A DNA stretch of 64,000 nt from Siniperca chuatsi (GCF_020085105.1 NC_058062.1:2132001-2196000); one strand, 5' to 3'. Positions 1 to 18,088 are shown, counted from the first letter of the stretch. Numbers and translations are program-made. Notes: generated by a model from the sequence alone, not told the origin.

Positions 1-3000
1 CACCCACTCAAAGTTCCTCAGATGAGAAGCAGAAGGTGTCAAAGAATAAAAGAAAGAAGAGTGAAAGTTTGAGTCCGCCAAAAGCAAAGGCAGCACGAAA
101 CAGGAGTGTCTCCTCCAGCTCTGCTCACAGGTATGAGATGATATTATGATGATGATGATGATGATGATGATAAAAAATATTTTTTTCCATTGAGAATTTG
201 CTTTCATTTCCTGGTAGACGTGTACCAGAATGTAACGACTGACTTCAAGGTGAATGTATCTGTAATCAGCAAACAAGCCTGCCATTTACTGTACCAAACC
301 TCAGCCAACATTTCAAAAGACCAGACAAGTTAATAACGGTAGTAACAGTTCAGCAGAGCACTCATTTTTTTCCATACTCCAGAAGATGTAGACCAACTTC
401 TGACATTTAGCGAGTAGTGATGCTCAGCCCCCATTTGTACGATTCATCGTGTCTTGCCCCACTCAGTGAAAGCAGGCTTTTTGCCCCGGCTTCGAGTCTG
501 ACCATTTGGAACAACTATAAACACTCTTGACTTAGACATTTTTGGGCACTTTTTACAAACTAGTTTGTTTAAACATACTGAACCCTTGACTGTATTGGGC
601 TAAACCTGATCTGATTTTGTTTTTTGTTTTTTTTCGATGTCAACAGCCAGTCTCCAGCTCCACTGAGAACACGTCAACAGGATCAAACTGCAAGAAAAGC
701 TGATGAAGGTAGAAAGGGGAGATCGCCAGACAGGAGGAGACGGGGCTACGAGGTGCACAGCCCACATCATCAGGGAGGCGAAGGGGTAATGCTGAGGCTA
801 TTGCATTGGACTAATCACACTTTGAAACTTTCATTTGGATATGTTTCTTTTGCTCATAGTATCCCAAACTAAAATTTAACTGATTTATTTGATCATAAAT
901 AGGTATTTTACTTTTACTCCATCGTTAACATAAAATTGTGCGTAAAATGACACCAGCAAATCTTTCCTCTGTCATCTAGAAGAGGCCCAATCTTGAGAGA
1001 GAGAAAGAGCGACTGAGTGAGATGGAGAAGACCTCCGCCAAGAGGAGACATGACTCTTCATCCCCTTCTCCACCACCACCACAGACAGAAAAAAGCAGGG
1101 AGAAAGGGAGAAGGTCCAGAAGCAAACAGAAGGAGAGTGAGAAAGGCAGGCGCTCCAGAAGCAGAGAGATGGAGAAAAGGAGGCGTTCTAGGAGCATAGA
1201 AAACGAGAGGGAGAAAGGGAGGCGTTCGAGAAGCAAAGAAAAGGAGAGAGAGAGAATAAGGCGCTCCAGAAGCAGAGAGATGGATAAAGGAAGGCGATCG
1301 AGGAGCAGAGAAAATGAGAGGGAGAGAGGGAGGCGCTCCAGAAGCAGAGAGGTGGAGAAAGTAAGGCGTTCAAGAAGCAGAGAAATGGAAAAGGGGAGGC
1401 GTTCAAGGAGCAGAGAAAACGAGAGGCAGAGAGGGAGGCGCTCCAGAAGCAGAGACGTGGAGAAGGGGAGGCGCTCCAGGAGCAGAGACGTGGAGAAGGG
1501 GAGGCGCTCCAGGAGCAGAGACGTGGAGAAGGGGAGGCGCTCCAGGAGCAGAGACGTGGAGAAGGGGAGGCGCTCCAGAAGCAGAGACTTGGAGAAGGGG
1601 AGGCGCTCCAGAAGCAGAGACTTGGAGAAGGGGAGGCGCTCCAGGAGCAGAGACGTGGAGAAGGGGAGGCGCTCCAGGAGCAGAGACGTGGAGAAGGGGA
1701 GGCGCTCAAGGAGCAGAGACGTGGAGAAGGGGAGGCGCTCCAGGAGCAGAGAAAAGAGGGACAGAGGAAAGGAGAGTGTTCCTCAGAGGACCAGACATGA
1801 TTCCTCCTCGTCCCCTTCTCCTTCTCCTCCACCTAAACAGGAGACTAGAAGGGAAAGAAGCAGAGACATTGAGCGGGGAAAAAACAGGAATAATCAGGAC
1901 AAAAAGACGAGACACGGCTCCTCATCGCCGTCGCCTCCCCCTGAGAAGGAGAGGGCAAGGAGGGAGAGGAGTGTAGATAGGGAGCGCAGGACTGAGAGAG
2001 ATCTGCACTCAAGGGCACCAAATGAAAGGGACAACAGGAAAGACGCTGGGAAGAGACAGGAGAGAGAGATGTCTCCTTGCCAGCAGAAAAATGACAGGAG
2101 AAGGGATGTACACCCGTCCCGCGATTCCCTGTCACCCGCCTCTCGCTCACCTGTCATCAATGGGCGTCAAAGAGAAAGGGAGGAGGAGAGTAGAAGAGAA
2201 AAAGACAGGGAGAGTACTAAAGAGAGGGACAGACATCTGAACAAGCAAAGGGAACAAGACAGTGAGCGAGGTCAAGAAGGCGGCAGAAAGAGAGATGAGG
2301 CTCTCCGATCGTCTGCAGAAAGTAGGCGAGATGGATCGACACCTGCAGAGAAAGGCAGAAGACCAGTGATCAACGAGAGCCAAGAGAAGACAAGAAGCCC
2401 TCCAAGAAAGGAGAAACGTGATGACAAGGCGAAACCGGCTGAGAAAAGAAGAGAGAGCAGCAGCAGTAGCAGCAGCAGCAGCAGTGGTAGTGGTAGCGGT
2501 AGCAGCAGCAGCAGTAGCAGCAGCGGTAGTGACAGTGATAGCTCCTCGTCCTCCTCATCATCTTCCTCTTCCTCTTCGTCCTCATCCTCTGAAGATGAGG
2601 GCAAGGCGAAGGAGGCTGGGTCAGCAGGGAGGGAAAAAAGTAGCCCCTCGAAAAGTTCACCATCTGCCATCGGGGCTGCAGTTCAGAAGTATTTAGCCAA
2701 TGGTAGAAAGGAAAGCCCTGCCTCTGCTTCTGAGGGCGAAGGACCTAGACGACCCCAGAAGGAAAGAGAAGATGGAGGCGACAAACGTGAGAGGGAAAGA
2801 CCGTCCCACAGAGCTCCTGCAGAGAGTTACCCGTCCCGGACGAAAGGTCAGGAGCGATATAGCCCCACACAGATGGACAGCCCCAGTCCGCCTCCTTCCC
2901 CATCCAACAGAGCGGACGCCAGCAGAGGCAGCAACAGGTACTCCCCACCTGTGGCCAAAGCCAGGGTGGAGACAAAAGTCATGGAAAGAGAGAGAGGGAG

Positions 3001-6000
3001 GGAGAGGGATGCCGCCAGGAGGCCTGTGAGGTCTAGCCCTCCAGCCAGGAGGTCACGCTCTCCGCCCCAGAAAACCTCCACCACCTCCCCAGCCCGTCGC
3101 ACCCCACCACGGCAATATCAGGAACCCCCGTTCCGATCCAGGAGAGCTTCTCCTCCTCCAGCCTGGTCAAACCGAGAGAGAGAGAGGCAGAGGGACAGGG
3201 AGAAGGAGAGGAATAGGGAGAGAGAGAAGGACAGAGAACGTGAGCGGATTGCCAGGAGGAGCAGGTCCAGAAGCCCAAGGAGGCGAAGCCCACCCAGCAG
3301 GTAATATGAGAACCTGCATGTACATATGCTGGGTCTTTGCTGTCTTAACACCTGGCTAACCTTAAAGACTGCTATATCTGAGAGTGGATAAATGGGGTGA
3401 TTTTTATGAAATGATGGTTTGGCTTGACCTTAATGCCTTCACTGAATCTTACATGCAGTTAAAGTTTACTACACAACTGTAACATGTTTGGTGCCCCAAA
3501 TGCCACATAGGAGTGGTAACCAATTTTTTAAACCTTCACTACACAGAAGTCAGTAAATGTCACTTACATTTATTGACCTTTTATGATGCTTTATTCAAGA
3601 AGGTACTAAAGGAAAAAGAAATAAGTAAAACTTATGTTTCAATGTAAATTCAGGCTGTCACTTTTACAAAAAAATCAAGTATAATTACAAACACCCATTT
3701 TTCCAAGGAAACTTACTGCATTATGTTTTTATTTTGAGTTCAAAGAAGTTTAACATTTTGCACCTTACACAAATTTAGGATGTTGTTTTCTGGATAAGTT
3801 AATACATAAAGCTATTTATAAATGCTAGATGTACTTAGGTAGACAAACAATTTATAAGATTACACTTTTTAATATGCCGGATGAAGATATAATCTAACCG
3901 TCAGAACTAAAGACTTTAGGAGCATTCATTTTTAAAAGATTGTAGATTTATAGATTAATTCCTTGATGTTACATCAACAGCATCATTTACTCTGATTCCA
4001 TAAGGAGCAAATTTTAATGGCTGAACTGTCTTTTATATTTTCCTCTTCCAGGTCCCGTCGCTCTCCTTCTCCACAGCGGCGAAGGAGGAGCAGTCACTCC
4101 CTCTCCAGAGAGAGAGTGAGAGAAAGGGAACATGAGAGGATCAGGCAGAGGGAGGTAGAACAAGAGCGACTAAGGGAAAAGGAGCATCTGCACCCAAAAG
4201 ATGTTCCCCAACCCCGCCGATCCTCGTCATCCTCATCTTCCTCCAGCTCCTCCTCTTCCTCTTCGGCCTCACCTTCACCGCCGCCGGAGAGGAAAGACAC
4301 AAAAGCACTAACAGAGAGAGACAGAAGAACAGAGCGAGTGGGCGAGAAGGGAGAGGACAGAGAACAGAAAAGTCGTTCCTCTTCTTCACAGGGCCCTTCC
4401 ACACACTCATCCCATGCTCCAACCTCAGGTAGAGGAGGCTCCCAGTCAGACTCCAGGCGCTCTGATGTGGCCTCTAGAAGGTCTCCGGCTGGCAGCCAAC
4501 CAGAAACCAAACAGTCGTCACGAGGTCCAAGAAGAAAGCAGTCACCAGTGACACCCCCTAAACTGTCAGACCAAACAGTCAGAAGTGAGAGCGCTGTAAA
4601 CGGGAAGGAGGCAACTGCAAACAAGAAAGCCAACAGGAGCAGCAGCTCCAGCTCCTCTTCCTCGTCGTCATCCTCCTCTTCGTCCTCCTCGTCATCCTCC
4701 TCTTCAGACAGCTCTGACTCTGAAGTAGAGCAAGGAAAAGGGTGAGCAGGAGAAAGTTGAGCTGTGTGAGATAAATGAACATTAGATACAGAAGAATCCA
4801 GAATAATCTTGCAGCACACTTTTTATTTTTTATGATCAAGTCATAATAAAACAGTTGTTCTACTGATTCATCATAAACTACTTAGTAACAAGGCAAGGGT
4901 AATTATTAATAACTACTATGTTTTCTTTTTAACAGGAAGACAGACAAAGCTCAAAGCTCTCCTTCCTCATCCTCCTCATCAGAGAATGAAAAGGAAACAA
5001 AGAAAAAGAGGTAAGAAGAGAAGAACTGATCACTTGATGTCACTCAAAGTGTAGCATTACTCAGAACTTCATTTCTGGTTTATTAAGAGCTGATGTACAT
5101 AGAAATAGTGCTTACTACTATCAACGAAATACCGAAGATATGTTTGAAGTCATTTAGAAACAGTGTCTTCATTACATAGTTTGTCCGTCAGAGCACTAAC
5201 AAGTTAGATTTCACGCTAAAAATTCCCACTCAATACATATTTTGGTCACAGTTCTTTGATTACTAAATTTAAGGGATCCTTATGAAAAGAATTTATGGGT
5301 TTGCGTTAAATAATGATTATCAGCTGATTTAATGGTGTCAGATTTTTTAACTTAAATATTGGTATCAGCCCTAAAAAGTCGGACTGTACCCACCAGTCTA
5401 AAATCCAGCGACATGACTTCTTGTGTTTCCTTTCTGAGTCACTTAACAGTAAGCTACACATGACTGTATGGAAGCATAGTTTTAAAATGAACAAGGAGTA
5501 ATAATGTTTATGCTTTGGATTGGAGCAATCCACCATGGTATCATTGAGTCAAACCGTATCGATTTGCTGTGAATCAGCAGCTCTTGTATCGGCAGCGTTT
5601 ACCTTTCATGCTGCGTTTTAAGGATCCGTCCATGACAGGGTGGAAATACTCAAAATTGAATTATAACTAAATCGTCTTTTTTTTTTTTTGTAATGATATT
5701 AAATTTAGTTGTACACTGACCACATCCCAAACTGTTATTTGAATACCAACTTTTATTTGAGATTTTTGTGAAATGTATGATAAACTATTACTGCACTAAA
5801 GTAGAGTTCTACAGTAGTGTGGTAGCGTTTGACTTTGATTGACAGTTGTGTTTTCCTCACAGCCCTGCCGGATCTGGGAGGGTGCCGGCTGATTCGCTGA
5901 GAGATTCTCGCTCACTCAGTTATTCTCCTCCAAGGTACATGAGAGCAGCGCCGCCCTCGCCGCGTCGCAGGTCTGTAGCCACCGCGTGACATTTAAACTG

Positions 6001-7935
6001 CAAAGAGCTTGAACTAGAAACCTGTGCAAATGGTGGTGTCAGATATAAGTGATGCCACGAGTGTCAGTCAACAATTTGACCCTCACAATAAAAATAACAA
6101 AAATTTACAAAGTGCTTCACATATAGGATAAAATACACACACACACTTGATGACACACATGATACATAGACAAAAATTAAAGCACATGACCAAAATACAC
6201 AGAGTTTTCAGCAGCCGCTTAAAACAAACCACAGATTCAGCAGATCTGATGGAGTGGGGAAGGCTGTTCCAAAGTTTAGGCGCTACAATCGCAAAAGCGC
6301 AGTCACCTCTGCATTTAAAATAGGAACGGGGAACAGATAAAACGCCTTGATCAGATGATCGGAGTGGCCGAGAGCTGGAATTGGGGCTCAACAACTCAGC
6401 CACATATGCAGGGGCCAGGCCTTGACATCATTAGTACGATTTTGAAGTCAGTTCTGCGTTTTACTGGAAGTCAGTGAAGGGAGGCAAGAACTGGGGTGAT
6501 GTGGGACTGACGACTAGTTTTTGTTAACAGCATAGCCGCTGCATTATGCACCAATTGAAGTATGTCGTGGCTGCGGGAGATGATGCACTGCGCTGAATTT
6601 TACTTGTGAATGTATATAAATGCCTATATTTATCTATACATGTCTTTTTTATACATTTATATTTAATTTAAATAGTACATTTTTTTACTGTCTTCGTCAC
6701 ATATACAAACAAAACCTTTTTTTTTCCAAGTTTGTAATTAGCGAGAGTGAAAGAGAAAGGAAGGGTAAAAAGTGACAAAGGGAGGCAATTAAACCTGTTC
6801 TGTCTTCTGCTCACTGTCATCACAAATATTGTTTTGATAACAAATGTTGGCAAAACAACTCACTTGACATTGGCCTGGCGACCGAGCCGGAACACAACGC
6901 AGCCAGATCTTGTCCTATTTTCAGTCCTCAAGAAAAGATTCTGTCGACTGTGACCTACATTTTTCAACTAAGATGAGGTGTAGGCTAGTTTGTCAGGGTT
7001 TAGGGATGTCGTGTACCACACGTATCCAGTCAGAAGAGTCTCTCATTAAGCAGCTAAAACTGCTGGCCAGCTAGTTAGCTTTACCTTTGGACGAGTTCTC
7101 TGTTGGTACTTAAAGTCTTGGCCTTTTGAAAATGCAGCCAGCTCCTTTAACTCTGTCAGCTTTTTGACCTGGCATGTTCCTTTTTCTGTCTTGTCAGCAA
7201 GCACTGCTACATGTACCATTAGTCTTTTTATTTTTTTGTGTTTGGCAAGAGTCGACGATGACTTGTCCACAGACTGCACTTCTGGGTTTTTCGACCTAAC
7301 CAGAGGATGTCAAACTGTCTTCATGAACCTTTGTCATTAATAGCGCGCTGACCAAAGTTTTGACGGGGTTTATCCTCACAATGCAACACTGTACACATGA
7401 GTATATAAAACAGTATTCAGACTTGCTGCTAGTTCAGTATTCAGCGTATGGCAGCTCCTTAGGGCCAAACAGCAATATAGTTCCAATTCTTGTCATATGT
7501 TTCAATACAAAAAGAAACCCAAAGTATGTAGAAAGACAAACCATGCCTTTATCAAGCTCCCGTATCGTCCTAATGTTTAGCTATTCAGTAGATACGTGAG
7601 TGCATGTAAACTTACTGACTTTCCAGGGCGCTTTAATTTGACACCAGATGAAGAATAAATTTAATATGCAAAGTTTGCGAAAAGTGACTCGAACAGTATT
7701 TTTTACCTCTTCGGGTTTGTTTCCGTTCATCCTATCTTGCGCAGAACCTGCGCTTCTTGAAATGTGCTACACAAATAAAGTCTATTTAACACTAAATATC
7801 CTGTCCAACGGTGAGAAGGTGACGCCCCTGAGCCTTTTTATAAATGATGATTTATTTTCCTCTTTTTTTCTTCCTGGTAGGAGCGGCAGCAGGCAGTCAC
7901 CGAGCCGATCGTCAAGCAGCAGGCGAAGGAAATGA
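1..7935 (+). CDS. srrm2: Serine/arginine repetitive matrix protein 2, C-terminal part (5' end outside the window)
   Basis: SRRM2 is a very large disordered nuclear-speckle scaffold and spliceosome-associated protein. Coding exons read by frame continuity: 1-130, 647-785, 980-3300, 4052-4741, 4936-5010, 5863-5970, 7881-7935 (stop TGA at 7933), giving 1171 codons plus stop in the window. The protein is almost entirely RS, RE and KE dipeptides with poly-serine tracts (about 2455-2590, 4215-4263 and 4633-4710). The diagnostic piece is the exon at 5863, which reads ADSLRDSRSLSYSP, matching the conserved SRRM2 C-terminal motif as I remember it. The protein ends SSSSRRRK. The 2.3-kb exon 980-3300 carries a perfect-frame 33-bp tandem repeat (1451-1747). 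All introns between 3301 and 7880 are in the same phase (the AG of an Arg/Ser codon is split), so exon skipping there would keep frame. Long antisense open frames across these exons are composition shadows. The 5' start is not visible. Confidence 0.9.
146..171. repeat. GAT trinucleotide microsatellite in srrm2 intron
   Basis: About eight consecutive GAT/ATG units directly downstream of the donor site at 131. A simple repeat, likely length-polymorphic. Confidence 0.9.
1451..1747 (+). repeat. Coding minisatellite in srrm2: nine 33-bp units
   Basis: Nine exact-length 33-bp units each encode the 11-residue RD(V/L)EKGRRSRS; units 5 and 6 have Leu and the others Val. Units are nearly identical in nucleotides, differing by third-base or AGA/AGG changes. 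Degenerate older units of the same RS(R/K)E-type module extend back to about 1100. Unit length divisible by three keeps the frame open whatever the copy number. Confidence 0.95.
6068..6600 (-). mobile_element. L2-like LINE 3' fragment in srrm2 intron
   Basis: On the minus strand an open stretch (6083-6403) reads FAIVAPKLWNSLPHSIRSAE followed by a CFKRLLKTL motif. This is the typical C-terminal tail of reverse transcriptases of the L2/CR1 LINE group in fish (family knowledge). The part on the plus-strand right (to about 6580) resembles the next conserved block upstream. Only the 3' end is present, so it is a dead 5'-truncated copy. Confidence 0.7.
7640..7795 (+). mobile_element. LINE 3' tail-like fragment in srrm2 intron
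   Basis: Ends with TGTGCTACACAAATAAAGTC at about 7763-7782, the same layout as the tail at 26910-26930 (gap, GTGCTATACAAATAAAGTTT). This is the usual 3' end of L2-like fish LINEs. Upstream similarity is weak. Confidence 0.45.
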
Positions 7936-8378
7936 GCTGACAACTCGAGACGCTTCACTTCCTATGTGTTGTTTCTCTGGTCACCTCTGGCTGGTTTGAA
8001 ATGGACTACAACGTGGACTTCACAGCCAGCGGTCAGTAGATATACATCTGTGAGTGTCAGGGGACTCGTTTTGGTTCTGAGCCACCACACAGTTATCAAC
8101 AATGTTTGTTTTTTTTAAGCAACGATGACCAGAGGCTGGCTTGTACATTTCTTTTTATGAGCTGAATAAGAAACGTACGCACTCACACACACACACAAAC
8201 ACAGTAAAGTAAAACGTGACTCTAACAATGTTCTTCTGTACTTGTACTGTTTGTTGCGTTCTACCTGTAGATATGAGCTGTCTGTATTTTGGTTATCATG
8301 TAACAGATATCAGATTTCCATTTAATGTAAGCAGAAACTGAAACGTGGATAATTTCTTTGTTGAAAATGGTTAATAAT

Positions 8379-8384
8379 AATAAA
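8379..8384 (+). terminator. Candidate srrm2 poly(A) signal
   Basis: AATAAA about 445 bases after the srrm2 stop, followed by a T/GT-rich stretch (8400-8425). A second AATAAA at 8812-8817 lies inside a transposon copy (8448-9000) and would give a longer 3' untranslated region. The sequence cannot show which is used. Confidence 0.5.
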
Positions 8385-8447
8385 AGGCAATTGTACATTT
8401 TATTTGTGTGGAATTTGTCCATCTGGTTACTGTGGGACATAAAACTT

Positions 8448-9000
8448 AAAGGATAGGTTTGGTGATATTTTTTATTTATTTTTCTTGTCGACAAATCCCA
8501 TATGCAGACTCAAACCAGCAGTGAACGTATCTGCTAACGAGTGTTGTGTGTGTATCACAGCCTGATGGATCTTCTTCCTCTGAGCCACAGAGCTCCATTG
8601 TTGTCCACAAACTATTAAAACACATCAGTGAGCTGCACTGCTGCACTGGGTGACATGTTCCTTCATCACCATGAACACACACACTGTAGTTTATTCTGAC
8701 TCAGTCCCACACACACTGTCCTGCTGCCCCAAACACTCACCAGAGCACCACATGTGGATTCATCCGCCACTGAAAATAGTCCCCAACAAATGCACTTTTT
8801 CCTCCTGTTTGAATAAAGTTTGATTTAAAAACTACTTGCGGGTTTAAAAAAAAAATTAATTAAATTTTTTAAAAGTGAAACGATATATTTGTGACGTCTT
8901 CTGTGGGAACCAATGGGCTTGGAGCTGAGTGGCACAGACAGGAAGTATTGAGAGAAGGACTAACACATTGTTGGTTTTGGACTTGATGGGATTTGCTTAC
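8448..9000 (-). mobile_element. Non-autonomous DNA-transposon-like repeat, family 1, copy A
   Basis: Inverted relative to the copies at 35571-36180 and 51068-51577. Shared blocks include the GTGGATTCATCCGCCACTGA segment (here 8753-8772), GTTTATTCTGACTCAG, the CCATTGTTGTCCA block and terminal ACAAATCCCAT / ATGGGATTTG ends pointing inwards. There is no coding capacity. Short open frames in it (for example 8476-8682 on minus) recur as repeat sequence, not genes. Confidence 0.8.
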
Positions 9001-10200
9001 ACTACCAAAAATGTAGAATATTGCAAGGTATCTTAGGTTTTAATGTCTCAGTGTAAACAATGTATAGCTTAAATTATATGTTTAAACAGACTGATACACA
9101 ATGATACTGTCAATGTGTGAAATTTATCCCCCTCATATTGAAGTGACTAAAATAGGAAGGTTAAGGTGAAAATCATGTTTAAAGAGGTTGCTGCTCAACT
9201 TAGCTGTATGTATAATATTGTCCCCATCATTACAGAGGATAGTGGGAGCAGGAGATAGAAGAGAAAAGGCTAGAGGTAATAAGCATAAACCTTTGTAATT
9301 AGATGAAATCTAGGAGGCTGAGTTCATTCATCTTCTCTCCATGTTACAAAACATTTTCACAGCTGTTGCGTATTAGATTATATAATGAGATATATACGGT
9401 ACATTTTAGTTACTGTGCTGCTTTACATCCTGTACAAAGAGGAGTAGATTATTACTTCTAATACAGTAGTTTACTCACCTTGAAATTCTGATAGTTACTA
9501 ATGTATTTCATGACATTTTTACAACTTGTCAAAGCTGTTTGTGTGAGGGGGAGGGGGAGACAGGCTGTGGACGGAAAGGTTACACAATGTTAACTGTGAC
9601 CGGACACTGGTTTTGGCTGCTGTTGCAATGCTGAAACTGGGATGACGACAGCAGTGTTAGGTGTGTCTTTACTGGTAGTTTAATTTCACACACACCACTT
9701 CAGTTTTTAATTACTATTCATACTATCATTTTTGTGTGTGAACTGAATGTCTGTACCTTTTTTAGTTTTGGTGGAAAGGACCTAGACTTAATTAGAAATG
9801 GTTTGTATCTTGTTCACTGATTTGTCAGAGTTGATGTTTGCACTGTGTTTAACACGGGACAGGCTTAATCAGCCCTTTATGAATTATCCGGGTCTGTAAA
9901 TGCTGACACCAGTAGTTCAAGATTGAGATGAGATATAATTTTAAAGCATTACGGGAACAAAAAAAATCCCTCAAAATTGTGGACAGTAAGGATTCCTTTA
10001 TTAGCCGTTTTTGTTTCTTATTAGTGGTTTCCTTTTGTTTTGTGTTATCCTTTATTTTTGTGTAATCTTACACGAACTAAACTAAATTAAATAATAACAA
10101 TCTAGTAGTAGGTCCTGAGTTGGCACACAGCGGTTGCACGGTACAGGTTTTTCCCACATGACTTTAACGCAGCATCAGATGATGAGAGTGGGTCATCAGC
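9001..10200. other. Intergenic DNA between srrm2 and the Rab gene
   Basis: AT-rich unique-looking sequence. I see no splice-framed exon, RNA gene or recognisable repeat apart from short GT- and GA-rich runs near 9540-9560. Confidence 0.5.
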
Positions 10201-10349
10201 TGCAGACAGTCAGGTGTGGTCGGCGGGGAGACATTCCGACCGGAGCGGTGATCTAGTGGACTTAACCGGGGGGGCAAAGAAACAACGTCTACCGCGGATC
10301 TGTAAACATGACCCACCGACAGAGCACCAAGTACGCCAAAGTGACCAAA
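10200..10349 (+). promoter_or_regulatory. Probable 5' untranslated exon and promoter side of the Rab gene, with an upstream ORF
   Basis: A locally CpG-richer stretch ends at a strong donor (AAA|GTAAGTG, GT at 10350). The matching acceptor is TTTGTTCAG at 11955-11963, opening the exon that contains the Rab start codon. An ATG at 10308 reads MTHRQSTKYAKVTK up to the donor and, joined to 11964, stops after six more codons: a 20-codon upstream ORF. The 5' exon boundary is not visible. The exon could instead belong to an unseen transcript. Confidence 0.5.
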
Positions 10350-12837
10350 GTAAGTGTTTTATAAATGGCTGGTTCAAAGTTCCTTCAAGGAGTGAGAAGT
10401 TTTCCGACGTCTTGGTGTCGAGAGGAAGTCAGCGGCAGGCCAGGGTCAGGCCCAGAGACCGTCGCTCCAGACTGGATAAGAAATATGGAAGTTTTAAAGT
10501 TTTCTTGCTTTGGTACACATCTTATCAAACACGAATTCACATTTTAATGACTTGTTATGGTCTCTTTGCTACTCCGGTTGAAGTAGTCAGCGCTTTACTT
10601 AAATAACATTTTACCTAATTCGCTGTTTTATACCGCTCATGCAGTACCACCAACGATGTGTGTTTATAGTAGCGAAACCATAGGTGAGAATTGAAATAAA
10701 CTGCAGTTAAACGTACAGACAAGCTCGCATTTATGTGCCGAATTGAAGAACGCTTTTTTTAAGTCGTTGTTCAAATGTCCATACCAATAACTTAAAGGCT
10801 AAGAGAAGCATCATTAAATTGAATTTCCGAAACGTAAGAGATTTTCGGGGCAAGTTTGGCGTAACGTCCTCATAAACCTAGAACGTGTCGGACAGGGTGA
10901 GCGGTTGGTCAGTGACACACAAACCTTGCTGTAACGGCTCAACTACAACAAGATTAATAAAGGTTAGTCTAATTGCATTTGTTCCTTTACAACATGTATA
11001 CATTAATTTAATGTCGACCTTCCGTTGAACCAGTGGCGCTGTAGATGTCCTTCTGTTTTCTGGTTGACCTGTAGCTACTGATGCAGTCCCGCATTCGTAG
11101 GAATGTTACGCCAAACTACGTTCAGAATATCTGCTAAAAATGTGCTTGTCCATCGGCAAGTACTAGTACCCCATATTAAATTAATTAAGACTTTTTCTCA
11201 AACGGTAGCTATTATACTTCAATTCGTCATCTATAGATATATAATGATGCACTAAATTAAACTTGTAGTAAATCATTTGTTGTACCTCACACATAGCTGT
11301 GCTCCATTAAACGCACAGCCGTAGTCTGATGCAAACGGCAAAAAGTAAGACTCATATGCGATATTTTTATTAAAACAAATTCAGTTTGGGGGACTCAAAC
11401 TTAACCGAATTGAATGATGGCTAATATAAGACTCAACAAGATCGGGAATTGTTTTGTACAAGGTGTTTATCTTTGCTGATATACAAAGAATCATTAAATT
11501 GCAAGTTTTCTAAACGGCGGTTATTGTACGCACGCACAAGATAACATACTGGGGCTACATTAGCTCGCACTAGCAAGATCCCATTAATTACTTTGAAAGG
11601 CAGCGGCAGCCTTTTCCTGTTTTTATGGAAAACTGTCCCAACGTTAGCTAGCCAGTTTCACTGTTTTACTTCCCCCTTTAGCTTCGTGCCAGCCAGAGAA
11701 AGTCAATGACAGCTAGCCAGTCTGACTGTCAGGGAGCTTTTGTTGTTGCTACCTAGCTAACCCAGCTAAGTTTTAGGATGGGGGTGGATAAAGCAGGATG
11801 AGGAAGTTATATTTAGTGACTCAGCTGTTGTTTGAGTACCAGGGAGGGAGGTAAGGAGGGACACACACTGCATGGAGCAATAAAAAAAAAACAAGTCAAT
11901 CACAGTGGTGAGCTGCCTGATTGATGTGATCTTTGTCTAACCTCTTTTTCTGTCTTTGTTCAGCACCTTTTAAACCTGGGCTAAAGAAGCAAGAAGCGAA
12001 AGTCCTCCTCATGTAATGAAACAGGGAATGGTTGACTTTTTACCCAACCACCAGAGGAACTGAAGTGAAGTCAAGATATTAGTTTAAAGGAACCTCAGCA
12101 GATGTAACCACTACTGAACTGCAGTGAAAAAGAGGAACGTGTCAGTTTCTCGATTCTTTTTAAAAGGGGATGGAGTTAATGAGTGAGCGGTGGAGGAGTC
12201 CAGGGCAATAACTGGATTTCTGATCAGTTGTCAAGTCACCTGTCCATTTGGCTGTCAGAGCAACAACCACAAAAGGCCAAATCCCTCTATCATGGAGCCT
12301 TAGATGTGCGACTGTCAGTGTTTAAATGCACAGACCCCTGTGAAGACATTACATTGGGACTGCATCCAAAGGAGAAAGGAGGGAGTGTCCACACTGCACT
12401 GACAGAACTGTGAATGTAAAAGTCTATGAGTTGTCACAAGTTGGAAATCCCCTGCAGGAGTGTCTTTTCGTGGCACTGGTACTAAGGTGGAACCATGCGA
12501 TCGCTCTCAGCTGTCCAGCATGAATCATAAATGCAGAGCTCTCAAGAAGCGCTTCGTTTTCTGCTGGCTGCTGTGGTTTCACTTTGAAACCAAAGAACAT
12601 TATGTGAGCATTTGAACTGAAACTCAAGGATACACCAAAGCTAAAAAGTGCAGAAATTCAACTGGAAATGTCCTCTTATTGGCGCGGGAATGCCTGTGAT
12701 TTTTGGACAAACTCTTGTTCTACTCTGAGCTCGTAGCATTGAGAGGTGGAAAAGAATACAAACACTGGGGAGATAAGGAATATCACCTCCTCCTATGAAA
12801 CTGATTTTACTTGGGAATTCAGTAAGAGGCCATCCAA

Positions 12838-18088
<5,251 letters not shown>

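Noticed and set aside
1451-1747. CRISPR-like array
   Set aside because: The units abut without unique spacers, encode a continuous in-frame peptide and lie in a eukaryotic exon.
1188-4819. Long minus-strand open frames opposite srrm2 (up to 241 codons)
   Set aside because: They are the antisense of RS/RE and poly-Ser codons, which rarely give stops on the other strand; no splice or family support.
7046-7279. 77-codon Lys/Leu-rich minus-strand frame in an srrm2 intron
   Set aside because: I recognise no family, promoter or splice context; a repeat fragment or chance is as likely.
10214-10606. 130-codon plus-strand frame at the rab35 leader
   Set aside because: It reads through the strong donor at 10350 into intron; only the short upstream ORF from 10308 is plausible.
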